Shown piece after piece: positions 8,566-16,524 of a stretch of 64,000 bases of DNA. The translations under genes and the position numbers were made by a program. Source of the DNA: Lachnospiraceae bacterium (GTDB taxonomy: Bacteria > Bacillota > Clostridia > Lachnospirales > Lachnospiraceae); NCBI GenBank assembly GCA_017416465.1, contig JAFQCK010000141.1, positions 1 through 64,000 on the forward strand, written 5' to 3'. The notes below the pieces were generated by a model. It was not told where the DNA came from and ran no database searches. It saw only the letters and a list, made by a program, of their open reading frames with translations. Within the stretch, counting starts at the first letter, position 1. Every line of letters starts with the position of its first letter.

Positions 8566-9379
8566 ATGAGAAATTTAGCAAAAGAATTTTCTTATAATAA
8601 TTGTAATTATCATTTTGAAACAATACGTTTTAGAGAGGTAATAAAAAAGAAACTTATAGAACTGAATGATAGTGGTAAAAAAAAGTAGACAGGATTTATT
8701 TGAGGATATTGCAGATAAAAAAGGAATGTCATCTAGTTCTATTAATCACTGGTACAACGGACATAATGCACCAAATGAAATTGAGAAATTACAAGATATA
8801 GCAGAATATTTAAAAATTGAGTGGGAAATGTTTTTTGTGAAAGAACAGGTATCGGAAGGAGAAAATACTATGGTAAATACAGAAATGATTCAAAAAGTTG
8901 AGGCTAGAGTTGAGATGCCACCAGTTAATACAGAAATTAATTATTCAGATGAGAAAAGTGTGATTCGTGATATATATCATGCTATGGTGGATTTTATTGA
9001 GGAATTTAAAGAGACAACAGCTTTTCATTATGATGAAACGGATATTTTTTATGAAGAAATTAATGGATATGCTCTTTTCGATGCATTGTATGAGGCTGAT
9101 AAGAAATGTAAGGATATTATGAAGAAAGTTAAAAAAGCTATGTTTGATATTCCGTATGAGATTTATCATAATTTGGAATTGTTTGTGGATGGATATTTAG
9201 ATAGCTGTTTAGGTGATGAAATGGCAGACATTTGGGAGATTGGTACTTTTACAGATGAAGAATTAACAGCAAAGGGATACGATATATCTAAGATGAATCC
9301 ATATGGTCGTAAGTTTGAAGGCTTTACAACATATTGTAATAGAAATAATGTAGAGGATGATATAAGCGCTAGAATGTAG
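8566..9379 (+). pseudogene. HTH protein split by a frameshift in an A8 run
   Basis: ATG 8566 has GAGAGG upstream and reads an N-terminal helix (ETIRFREVIKKKLIELNDSG) before stopping at TAG 8686. The same helix-turn-helix continues in the +1 frame after the run of eight A's at 8677-8684: SRQDLFEDIADKKGMSSSSINHWYNGHNAPNEIEKLQDIAEYL, an XRE-like DNA-binding domain. Removing one A would fuse both parts into one protein of about 270 residues. The C-terminal 150 residues are acidic and of unknown type. Whether this is a mutation, a phase-variable tract or an assembly error cannot be told here. Confidence 0.65.
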
Positions 9380-9501
9380 TACGTTAATAATATTGCAGAT
9401 AATGCTTACTTGATATTAGAGGAAATTCTTCAGCAGTACATAAAAAAATAGAATAATTAGTGGAGAAGTCCGTAGTATAGGACTAACAATGTTTTAGAAT
9501 T

Positions 9502-9544
9502 AGAATCAGGATAGCAAATTTTGATAAAAAGTTATCCTGATTCT
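9502..9544. repeat. 12-bp inverted repeat, terminator-like
   Basis: AGAATCAGGATA and TATCCTGATTCT form a perfect stem with a 19-base AT-rich loop, followed by GATTTATGG. It probably ends the unit of the split HTH gene, though the T tract is short. Confidence 0.55.
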
Positions 9545-9564
9545 GATTTATGGAGGTAATGCTT

Positions 9565-9809
9565 ATGGCAAAGAAGGTACAAGCTATAGGAAAATCTACA
9601 GGCAAAAACAAAACCAAGATGAAAGTTTATAGCAGTCGTGAAGCAAGCCAAGGCAGATAATTAGGCGGAATGGTTATGAATACGAATACTCAAGAGGCGA
9701 CCATGACTATTTCTTTAAAGAAAATAGGAGAATTGTGATTGCTAATCATCTTAATCGTATGATATTGGAAAGGTTGGTAAAGGAATATCAGTTGGATTTA
9801 AATGCTTAA
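9565..9809 (+). pseudogene. HicA/YcfA-like toxin, frameshifted
   Basis: ATGGAGG precedes ATG 9565, which reads a basic start (MAKKVQ...KMKVYSSREA) and stops at TAA 9658. Another frame continues at once with QIIRRNGYEYEYSRGDHDYF and HLNRMILERLVKEYQL, a HicA/YcfA-type double-stranded RNA-binding fold with the catalytic-type GDHxxF. One missing base just after GAAGC would join the two. No antitoxin gene is adjacent. The next 200 bases hold nothing else I can support. Confidence 0.55.
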
Positions 9810-10006
9810 TATACATAATTGAAATAATATTGGAGTAAGCTAAGTGATTCGTAACATAATGAAATAGTCAATGGCTAAAACATTACAATATGCAAAGGTG
9901 CGATTACAATACGAAAGTAGACTACTTGTTATAGAAAATCAAATTTGATATTATAGTTGTACAGAGTCGACGCTGTAATTTTACGGAGCAAAGAAGGAGG
10001 ACCAAT

Positions 10007-10492
10007 ATGAATATTGAAGGTTTAGATGCATTAGATAATAAGATACTGGAAGTGCTTAAGGAGAATGCACGAGCAACATTTTCGGAGATAGGAGAAATGG
10101 TTGGTCTTTCGAGAGTAGCAGTCAAGAATCGCATGGAAGCCATGGAGAAGAACGGAGTTATTCAAGGCTATAAAGCTATAATTGATCCGACTAAGATACC
10201 GCAAGGTGTACAGTTTATTATTGATGCAGAATTAATACCAGAACTGTATCAGGATGCTGTGGATGTGTTAGCAAGAGATAGATTTCTTCGTCAGATTTAT
10301 ACTGTAACCGGTGAATGCAGGATTCATGCTATCGGATTTGCTCCAAATGTTACTACATTGGAGAGCCATGTGAATCATTTGTTTAAGAATACAAAAGGTA
10401 TTCGCAGGCTTAGTTGGAATCTTTTATTGACTACAATAAAAGATGTTGATGGAGGCGTCGAATATGAACGAGAAGTGCAAGAAAGTATTTGA
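10007..10492 (+). CDS. Lrp/AsnC-family transcriptional regulator
   Basis: A 161-residue protein with an AsnC-type helix-turn-helix at about residues 5-55 (LDALDNKILEVLKENARATFSEIGEMVGLSRVAVKNRM) and a C-terminal RAM/AsnC effector domain (QFIIDAELIPELYQDAV, YTVTGECRIHAIGF, HLFKNTKGIRR). AAGGAGG lies just upstream of the ATG. Such proteins bind small metabolites as octamers and regulate neighbouring genes. The next gene starts 29 bases inside its 3' end, so it is the first gene of a four-gene operon. Confidence 0.88.
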   Translation: MNIEGLDALDNKILEVLKENARATFSEIGEMVGLSRVAVKNRMEAMEKNGVIQGYKAIIDPTKIPQGVQFIIDAELIPELYQDAVDVLARDRFLRQIYTVTGECRIHAIGFAPNVTTLESHVNHLFKNTKGIRRLSWNLLLTTIKDVDGGVEYEREVQESI

Positions 10493-10859
10493 AGAAATGG
10501 AAATGTTAGTTCCAGCTGCTGATTTTATGGAGATTAAGAAGCAAAGGAATGGAAAGCTTAGATTTCCAATTTACATTAATGAAAGAATAAAGACTACTGA
10601 CCTAGAAACACTGGAATTATCAGTACGTTCAAGTAACTGTCTACATAGAGCAGGGTTTAAAACTATAGGAGAATTGGTAGAGGTAATTGAGAGTAGTGAA
10701 GATTTAAGAAAGATTAGAAATTGCGGTTCAAAGAGCGTGGATGAGATAATGGAGCAATTGTTTTGTTTTCAATATGGTCAGTTGGATGAAGGACAGAAGG
10801 CAAAATACATCAACAGAGTTATTGATATGAACGTGATTGAAAGAAGGAATATACAATGA
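10464..10859 (+). CDS. RNA polymerase alpha C-terminal-domain-like protein
   Basis: A 131-residue protein starting at ATG 10464 with GGAGG upstream. Residues of about 35-105 match the helix-hairpin-helix fold of the RNA polymerase alpha-subunit CTD: a short LETLELSVRSSNCLHRAGF helix, TIGELVEVIES, and RKIRNCGSKSVDEIMEQL, equivalent to LRNLGRKSLEEI in RpoA. The alpha NTD is absent, so it cannot be a polymerase subunit. It could contact UP-element DNA or a sigma/activator surface. It overlaps the Lrp gene before it and the following gene (ATGA). Confidence 0.75.
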   Translation: MNEKCKKVFEEMEMLVPAADFMEIKKQRNGKLRFPIYINERIKTTDLETLELSVRSSNCLHRAGFKTIGELVEVIESSEDLRKIRNCGSKSVDEIMEQLFCFQYGQLDEGQKAKYINRVIDMNVIERRNIQ

Positions 10860-11635
10860 AATATAATATAGATGGAAAGCATATAGAGATATATTTTGAT
10901 GGTGTACCAAATCAAAATATCAGAGAAACACTTAAAATATGTGGATGGCATTGGTTTGGAAAAAAGAAATGTTGGACCAATGTTAACAACAAAGAAAATC
11001 TAATATGGGCACAGAAATTGAGTGAAGAAATAAATCCTAAACCAGTAAATCCATTATTAAATATGAAAAAACACCAAATAGGCATGACAGAGTTAATAGT
11101 AAGAAGCAATAGTTTCTATTGTAATCAACATCATGAATTAGAAGATTTGGCAGGAGAAATAGAAGTTATTGATAAAAAGGGCAATATAGTTACTTACTTG
11201 ATACCAATTGCTTATTGTAAATCTTGTGACGTGTATTATGTGCTTGAAGATACATATTTAGAATTGAAAAAGAATGGTGTAATTCGCTGTGAAGTATTGT
11301 CATATAAAGAATATGTTGAAGGAGATAAGTCTGAATTTGGAGAATTAAATAGCGTTGGTCCTCTTAGAAAATGGGGATATACAGTAAGTCAAAATGCAGG
11401 ATATTCTGAAATACAGAGACAAGGAATACTAGAAGATATCATTGATTATCACATTATGAGTAAAGATGAAGTTTTATCATATCTTAATTTCTTTATAAAA
11501 TTAAATTACAACAATAGTGATATTGCGTTAGCAAAGTGGAAAGAGGACAGAGATTATATTGCTGAATATAAGATAGGTAGTTCTAAAAGAAAAAAGATAG
11601 GTAGAATAATAGTGCATACTTATGAAAAGAGGTAG
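10856..11635 (+). CDS. Unknown protein, third gene of the Lrp/alpha-CTD operon
   Basis: A 259-residue protein whose ATG overlaps the stop of the preceding gene (ATGA). Visible features are a small N-terminal domain with GWHWFGKKKCWTN, possible metal or structural cysteines (FYCNQHHEL, AYCKSCDVYYV), and a helical C-terminal part (GYSEIQRQGILEDIIDYHIMSKDEVLSYLNF). The CxxC with an upstream C/H pair could bind zinc. No transmembrane helix or enzyme motif is seen. The family is not recognised. Confidence 0.55.
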   Translation: MKYNIDGKHIEIYFDGVPNQNIRETLKICGWHWFGKKKCWTNVNNKENLIWAQKLSEEINPKPVNPLLNMKKHQIGMTELIVRSNSFYCNQHHELEDLAGEIEVIDKKGNIVTYLIPIAYCKSCDVYYVLEDTYLELKKNGVIRCEVLSYKEYVEGDKSEFGELNSVGPLRKWGYTVSQNAGYSEIQRQGILEDIIDYHIMSKDEVLSYLNFFIKLNYNNSDIALAKWKEDRDYIAEYKIGSSKRKKIGRIIVHTYEKR

Positions 11636-11639
11636 TTAT

Positions 11640-12278
11640 ATGGCAAAAGGAAGAAAAGAAGATTTTAATTTCAGAGATTTAACAACAGGAGTGGTATTAA
11701 TCGTTAATGACAGAAATATACCAGCTGTCGAGAAGGTTTTTGAACATGAAATGTTTGATAATGCTATTCTGGCATGTGGTTACATAGACCACGAAGCGGG
11801 AATTACTTTTGAAGTCCTTTGTATGGGAGAATATAGTTCAAATGGTAAGATTGACTTAAGACGTGGGAATAATACTACAAGTATGAAACTTAGGTATGAT
11901 AGCGTGATGGGAGTGATTATCTTGTTAGAAGATGAGATTATGCCGAATTTTCAAGATAAAATAGATATGGTAAGAAAAGGATATGCAGTTAACGAAGCAG
12001 TTACGAAAGCTCGTAATTCATTTGAACTAGATGATTTTCGACATGCACAGTATCCTGATGATGTATTATTGATTTTTTATCAGGATGGACTCAAACCAGA
12101 AGGTATATGGTGCAGAATTGAATCAGAGAAAGATGGAAGACCGGCAGCAGTAATATTGAATGAACCATATGCAGATTTTGGTGTACATGCAGGTGATACA
12201 GTTACTTTTGAATGGGGAAAACAAGACAATAAAATGATGGGGATAGCTGTGCTTCCGTGGATGAATAATGCACATTAA
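11640..12278 (+). CDS. Unknown protein, last gene of the Lrp/alpha-CTD operon
   Basis: A 212-residue protein starting at ATG 11640, with AGAGG upstream, four bases after the previous stop. It appears to be two beta-rich domains. The first is around GVVLIVNDRNIPAVEKVFEHE, and the second is around DDVLLIFYQDGLKPEGIWCRIE and GVHAGDTVTFEWGKQDNKMMGIAVLPW. No catalytic motif is recognisable. It is followed by a perfect palindrome. Confidence 0.55.
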   Translation: MAKGRKEDFNFRDLTTGVVLIVNDRNIPAVEKVFEHEMFDNAILACGYIDHEAGITFEVLCMGEYSSNGKIDLRRGNNTTSMKLRYDSVMGVIILLEDEIMPNFQDKIDMVRKGYAVNEAVTKARNSFELDDFRHAQYPDDVLLIFYQDGLKPEGIWCRIESEKDGRPAAVILNEPYADFGVHAGDTVTFEWGKQDNKMMGIAVLPWMNNAH

Positions 12279-12284
12279 TTTTTT

Positions 12285-12312
12285 GAGCCAAGATTTGAGT
12301 AAATCTTGGCTC
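12285..12312. repeat. Perfect 12-bp palindrome after the operon
   Basis: GAGCCAAGATTT and AAATCTTGGCTC pair perfectly around a GAGT loop. The T-run lies before, not after, the stem on the plus strand. It may act as an mRNA 3' end or weak terminator for the operon. Confidence 0.55.
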
Positions 12313-12479
12313 AATTGATATATATGATATATACGCTACAAGTGGGATATAAACAAGTGAAAAAATTTCTGAATAAGTGATTTTTATTGGACACTAATTT
12401 TGAGATAATTGTTAATGGTAAGATATACTATTATTAAATTATTATAAAAGTAAGGAAATGTTGAACGTAGGATTTTACA

Positions 12480-13309
12480 ATGGGAATTATTTCTGAGAAG
12501 AAAAGAAAAATAAAGAGTAAGGCTGAACGTGCTTTGATTGAAGAGGTGATAAAGAGACTTGAATCTGCTATAGAATTAAAAGAGAAAGGGAAAGAAACAG
12601 AGGGTGATGCAGTTGTAAATGATATGAAAGAGTGGTTGGATGGGATTATCAAAGGGATAGAAAATGATATAAGCAATAAGGAACTGCTGGCTATTGATCG
12701 TTCATACTTACCACAAACAGGAGAAGTGATAGCAGAAGGAGCAAAAATAATTCTTAGTGTAATTAGAGAAGATGAAAGAAAAAACTATCTGACGGTAAGC
12801 TATGAGCATAGTTTTGTGAAGAATGCGTATAAGGATGAACAATTTGTTGAAAATACATGGAAGGAATTTTTGTCTGCTTCTTCATTTGTATGCAGTATTT
12901 ATGAAAAAAATCTGAAGAATATGTTGGATATTGTTTGGTCAAGAATTTATCTAAAGGGGATTTGGAACTAGCTATAGAGTTAAAATCGGAAGAATGTCAT
13001 AAAGGCTATGGAACGGAAGCATTATCATTATTAATGAATGCATTGTATAAATTAACTGGCAGACGTTACTTTAGAGCAAGAGTGGAAATTGATAATCATG
13101 CATCACAGGGATTGATGAAAAAACTTGGTGCAGCACCAAACGGAATTAGTGAATTTTTACTTCATGGAGAAGATATTGAAAAATTTCAAGAAGAGAATAA
13201 GGAGAATATTACAGATGAGATAAGAGATGTTGCTGCTGAATTCTGTATGGATGCGGAAGATATTTTAGGTTATGTTCTAGAGTATCGGTTTGATGTGGAG
13301 AATCTATAG
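12480..13309 (+). pseudogene. GNAT acetyltransferase split by a frameshift in an A7 run
   Basis: The frame from ATG 12480 (TAGGA upstream) reads an N-terminal helical domain of about 90 residues (AERALIEEVIKRLESAIELKEKG) and the beginning of a GNAT fold (SFVCSIYEK). It then derails after seven A's at 12904-12910. One extra A would restore EKKSEEYVGYCLVKNLSKGDLELAIEL. The second frame continues with CHKGYGTEALSLLMNAL (acetyl-CoA pyrophosphate loop) and ARVEIDNHASQGLMKKLG, ending at 13309. The intact protein would be about 276 residues. Confidence 0.75.
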
Positions 13310-13323
13310 CGAGAGGTATATAT

Positions 13324-13443
13324 ATGCCTAATAGATGTAGAAATCACAATAAAAACAACTCAGGAGACGGCATTCTTGCAAATATTATGATGTCGATTGT
13401 GAGCACTTATTTGCTTGTTTTTGGTAAAAATGAAAAGCAGTGA
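13324..13443 (+). CDS. Small 39-residue hypothetical protein
   Basis: GAGAGG precedes ATG 13324. The product starts MPNRCRNHNKNNSGDG and contains a short hydrophobic stretch ILANIMMSIVSTYLLVFG that could cross the membrane. It lies 14 bases after the acetyltransferase relic. The function is unknown. Confidence 0.4.
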   Translation: MPNRCRNHNKNNSGDGILANIMMSIVSTYLLVFGKNEKQ

Positions 13444-13515
13444 GGAATTGGCTTGGTGCTATTAATAATTTATTTAGTATGTTGGATAGCTTAAAAGTTT
13501 TAGAAAAGGAGGATT

Positions 13516-13596
13516 TTTGTTATTGATGTTAGATATGTATTTGTCAGAGGAGAAGTTGATGGCGATAATGGAGTTTGTGAAGGTGATGGGGAGGTA
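13516..13596 (+). CDS. Possible 26-residue micro-ORF
   Basis: AAAAGGAGG at 13504-13512 is followed by TTG 13516 or ATG 13525, reading methionine-rich MYLSEEKLMAIMEFVKVMGR to a TAG. The strong ribosome binding site is the only real support. The rest of 13597-13745 shows nothing convincing. Confidence 0.25.
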
Positions 13597-13745
13597 GAAA
13601 GTAATTGATATAAGAATGAATTGGTATTCGTTTATTAGAGTGTTAGAATTTATTGAAGAAAATATAAAAAATATTGTTAGTAACCCCAAATTTTCCACTT
13701 CTAATTACATTATATGTGAAAGCTTTTTGAAAGGAAGTGGTTTGA

Positions 13746-14060
13746 ATGAAAAATCGAAACAAAGGAATGGGGAAGGCTATTTGGCGAGGAATACGATATC
13801 TTTTAAGAGATAATCGAATCTATGGTATTGAGGGGGACTTGTTTACAGGAAGAGAATACTGGCAATATTGGAATCAATGTAAATATAAGAAATATTCTTA
13901 CCGTTGGGTGTGTGAGTGGATTAGTCGAAATCCAAATGCTGATGTGTGGAAGGATATGTTTCAAGCAGACCCGTACTTAAAGAAATTATGTGAGAAAAAT
14001 AAAGTAATATTGTATGACCAATTGTTATATTACGGAGAAGAATGGGCTAAAAGACGCTAA
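13746..14060 (+). CDS. Small hypothetical protein
   Basis: A 104-residue basic, aromatic-rich protein beginning MKNRNKGMGKAIWRG, with GAAAGGAAG upstream. Repeated Trp/Tyr positions (GREYWQYWNQCKYKKYSYRWVCEWISRNP) suggest a compact helical fold. The family is not recognised. It is the last gene before the IS21 remnant. Confidence 0.45.
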   Translation: MKNRNKGMGKAIWRGIRYLLRDNRIYGIEGDLFTGREYWQYWNQCKYKKYSYRWVCEWISRNPNADVWKDMFQADPYLKKLCEKNKVILYDQLLYYGEEWAKRR

Positions 14061-14170
14061 TAAGGAGAATGCAGCCCTATTAGTAAATGGACTGCATGAG
14101 GCTGTAAATTTTTCTGTGTCTTTTAATAAAAAATCCTTTTGATTAGAATTAGATATGTATAATTCAGTGT

Positions 14171-14220
14171 CGATATATCGTGTCGAATTTATGTTAAATA
14201 CTATTTCTAATAATAGTATT
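14171..14220. repeat. Two short palindromes upstream of the IS21 relic end
   Basis: CGATATATCG at 14171-14180 is a perfect palindrome flanked by GTGT/TGTC. AATACTATT and AATAGTATT at 14197-14220 form a 9-bp stem with a 6-base loop. They could be an operator and a terminator-like hairpin. No gene lies here. Confidence 0.3.
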
Positions 14221-14236
14221 ACCTTGTTTTTAGAAT

Positions 14237-14905
14237 TTATACATTATAGTATTCAGAAATATAATTTAATTTTTTTGAACTTAATTGATGAATAGTTATA
14301 AAAAATGAATCATCAAGAAATGAAAAAAGTATATCCTGTGTTTTACTAAGTGATACTCTGTAAATCCTAAATCTTGAGTATGAAAGAAGTAATACAAAAA
14401 TATTTACATCAATTGTTTCACCAGAGGACAGAATAAACGGAATTGATTCTTTCCAGTCTAACTGAGCCTGCTTTCCCATATCTGTTTCATATCTGATTGT
14501 TACACTATTGGTATTTGAAGTCTTATTTTTTCTAAAATAGGAATCAAACTCAGGATATTTTTTTAGATAATTACAAAAGTTACAATAAGTACCGGTAAAA
14601 TCATGATTATCCACAAGATATTGCCATAATACTTTTCGATAATAGAATATTTGTTGATTCCTGTCTGATAATAGTTCTTCGATTATGTCATAAAATGGTG
14701 TTATACAATCCCTACATTTTCTTGATTTTGGTTTTGAATATCCTTTTATATATTTATCTACTGTACGCCTATCAACCTCCAATTCTCTGGCTATTTGACT
14801 TTTATTAATTTTCAATGTTCCATCCTCCCAAAATGATTTTAATTTATATAGGTCATTGACATTATTTATTTTTATATCTGTTATGATTTGATTGTTTAGT
14901 ATCAT
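14237..14905 (-). pseudogene. istA: IS21-family transposase IstA, C-terminally truncated
   Basis: The start at 14905 has GGAGGAG seven bases upstream on the minus strand. The N-terminal helix-turn-helix (LKINKSQIARELEVDRRTVDKYIKG) and the beginning of the DDE domain (QAQLDWKESIPF...NIFVLLLSYSRFRIYRVSLSKTQDILFSFLDD) are typical of IstA. After DDSF the sequence departs from the family and stops. More than half of the protein, the rest of the catalytic domain and the IstB helper gene are missing, so the element cannot move. Confidence 0.8.
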
Positions 14906-14941
14906 TGTGAGCTCCTCCTTTAGCTCATCTATCATAACACT

Positions 14942-14971
14942 TGTACATTTTTATTTAATATTTTTTGTACA
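14942..14971. repeat. IS21 terminal repeats (TGTACA copies)
   Basis: TGTACA occurs at 14942-14947 and 14966-14971, 24 bases apart, just outside the IstA start. Multiple short terminal repeats are typical of IS21 ends. The coding frame of the next gene begins immediately beyond. Confidence 0.55.
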
Positions 14972-15474
14972 TATTTAATTATAACTTTATAAGAGAAGAA
15001 CTTTACAGTAATATTCTTGAGGCATTTGCTAACCTTGAAAAGCAGCAGGAAGAAGTAAATGAGCAGAATAAGAATATTGAAGCACCAAGCTTTAGTGTGA
15101 CAGTAACACCATTTGAAAGAGAAGGAAGCAATATCAGAGGACTTGCACGCATTTATTTTGAAGATAGCTTTATCGTAAATAATGTAAATATTCTTCAGGG
15201 CAAGGACAAGGTATTTGTAGCAATGCCATCTTATAAGACTAAGCAGGTGGATGAAAACGGCAAGGCGGTGTATCAGGATGTGTGCTATCCGGTAACTAAG
15301 GATTTTCGTGAGAAGCTTTATGAAGAGATTATAAATGTTTATGAACAGGAAAAGCAGAAACAGAAGAATGAGGCTCAGGATAAAGCAATAGAAAGACATA
15401 AATCTGAGGATTCAAGACAGTCACAGGGAACAGGATTCTATGAGGTTGGCAAGAAGGACACTCCATTTAGATAA
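14965..15474 (+). pseudogene. SpoVG-like protein, N-terminus lost at the IS21 junction
   Basis: The frame opens inside the IS21 end, and the recognisable protein starts near REELYSNILEAFANL. The central part contains a SpoVG-type core (NIRGLARIYFEDSFIVNNVNI, VFVAMPSYKT, YPVTKDFREKLYEEIINVY). SpoVG proteins are small DNA/RNA-binding regulators, and such longer versions are common on Lachnospiraceae mobile elements. There is no start codon with a ribosome binding site, so the gene was probably truncated by the insertion. It lies 57 bases before the next gene in the same direction. Confidence 0.65.
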
Positions 15475-15485
15475 GATTAAAGGGC

Positions 15486-15508
15486 GGGTGGCATATTGCC
15501 ACCTGTTT
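15486..15508 (+). terminator. Short GC-rich hairpin between two genes
   Basis: GGTGGC pairs with GCCACC around ATATT, followed by TGTTTG. It may be a weak terminator or an intercistronic hairpin. Confidence 0.45.
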
Positions 15509-15531
15509 GAAGGAAGGATAAGGTGAGAAGT

Positions 15532-16350
15532 ATGGAAATAGAAAAATCATTAGCAAATGACAAAGCTATCTTAGAACTTGTGACAATGCTTAAGAAATAT
15601 GGTATGAATGATGATGCCAATGACATATTTGAAACAGCTTCATATGTGGATATGATTGAGAGAAAGCTTGATGATGTAACCAATGAATTAGTAGAAGTAA
15701 GAAAGCAGTTGCAGGAGCTTCAGGATAAGACAATAGGTGATACTATTAAGAAATCTATATTAGATATGGTTGAAAGGGCTGAAAATCGTATTGCTGATAT
15801 GAAAGCTACTCTTACAGAAGTTAAGGATAATATGAAAGCGAAGGCAACAGAGATTGTTCAGGCTGTAAGATGGAAAGGTAGAGAGGCACTTAATAAGGTA
15901 TCAGAATTTGTTGGTATCAGAGATAAACTAAAGTCTATGCGTGAAAAACTAAAAGATGGAATAATTGATACGGATAAGACCATAGCAAAGATAGATGCAT
16001 TTGGTGCTGGAATGAGAAATGCCGGACAGACAGTAGTTAATACTTTTAGAACATTCGCAGATAAGGAAGTGGTGGATTATGAAGATAAAGAGAAGAAATT
16101 CTCAAAGACAGAAATGTTTAAAAAACCATGGAAGTGGCAGAAGAAGGTCTATGAAAGTATGGATAGACATCTGGAAGCTGCTATTGGAAACGTGACGAAG
16201 TTATCTATGGATGTGCAGATGCATGAGATGGAGAAGATGTGGGATGAGATGTATGAGAAGAATAGTAAGGAACTTATGGAAGTAGCACAGGTTGCGGAAA
16301 TAATGAGCTATGGAGATAAGGAAATTAAGAAGGAGGGAAAGAGCCGATAG
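15532..16350 (+). CDS. Coiled-coil protein, DUF6674-like
   Basis: A 272-residue protein. Alternative starts are GTG 15523 and ATG 15532, both behind AAGGATAAGG. The N-terminus (KAILELVTMLKKYGMNDDANDIFETASYVDMIERKLDDVTNEL) resembles proteins often carried on Lachnospiraceae integrative elements, which I recall as DUF6674. Most of the chain is predicted helical coiled coil (DKTIGDTIKKSILDMVERAENRIADM and following). No membrane helix is present. It supports the view that this stretch derives from an integrative element. Confidence 0.55.
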   Translation: MEIEKSLANDKAILELVTMLKKYGMNDDANDIFETASYVDMIERKLDDVTNELVEVRKQLQELQDKTIGDTIKKSILDMVERAENRIADMKATLTEVKDNMKAKATEIVQAVRWKGREALNKVSEFVGIRDKLKSMREKLKDGIIDTDKTIAKIDAFGAGMRNAGQTVVNTFRTFADKEVVDYEDKEKKFSKTEMFKKPWKWQKKVYESMDRHLEAAIGNVTKLSMDVQMHEMEKMWDEMYEKNSKELMEVAQVAEIMSYGDKEIKKEGKSR

Positions 16351-16357
16351 TAGGATG

Positions 16358-16390
16358 GGAGTATGTCGAGAGGCATACTCCTGGTTTGGT
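16358..16390 (+). terminator. Terminator before the defence operon
   Basis: GGAGTATG pairs with CATACTCC, followed by TGGTTTGGTTTT. It separates the coiled-coil gene from the DUF3800/Gabija-like operon. Confidence 0.65.
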
Positions 16391-16407
16391 TTTAGGAGGG
16401 AATTACG

Positions 16408-16435
16408 TTGTCAGTAGTTAGATTTGTGGTATAAT
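16408..16435 (+). promoter_or_regulatory. Sigma-A-type promoter of the DUF3800/Gabija-like operon
   Basis: TTGTCA at 16408-16413 and TATAAT at 16430-16435 are separated by 16 bases. This gives a near-consensus promoter about 90 bases upstream of the DUF3800-like start. Confidence 0.65.
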
Positions 16436-16524
16436 TATTAATAGAAAAATGGAATGTATTGGTTTGTGTAAAATAGGTGAATTTTAAAGAAAAATAGTAT
16501 ATTTATATAGGAGGTATTTGTTAT

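Noticed and set aside
13616..13813. 65-codon ORF overlapping the start of the 13746 gene
   Set aside because: No ribosome binding site, overlaps a better supported start in another frame.
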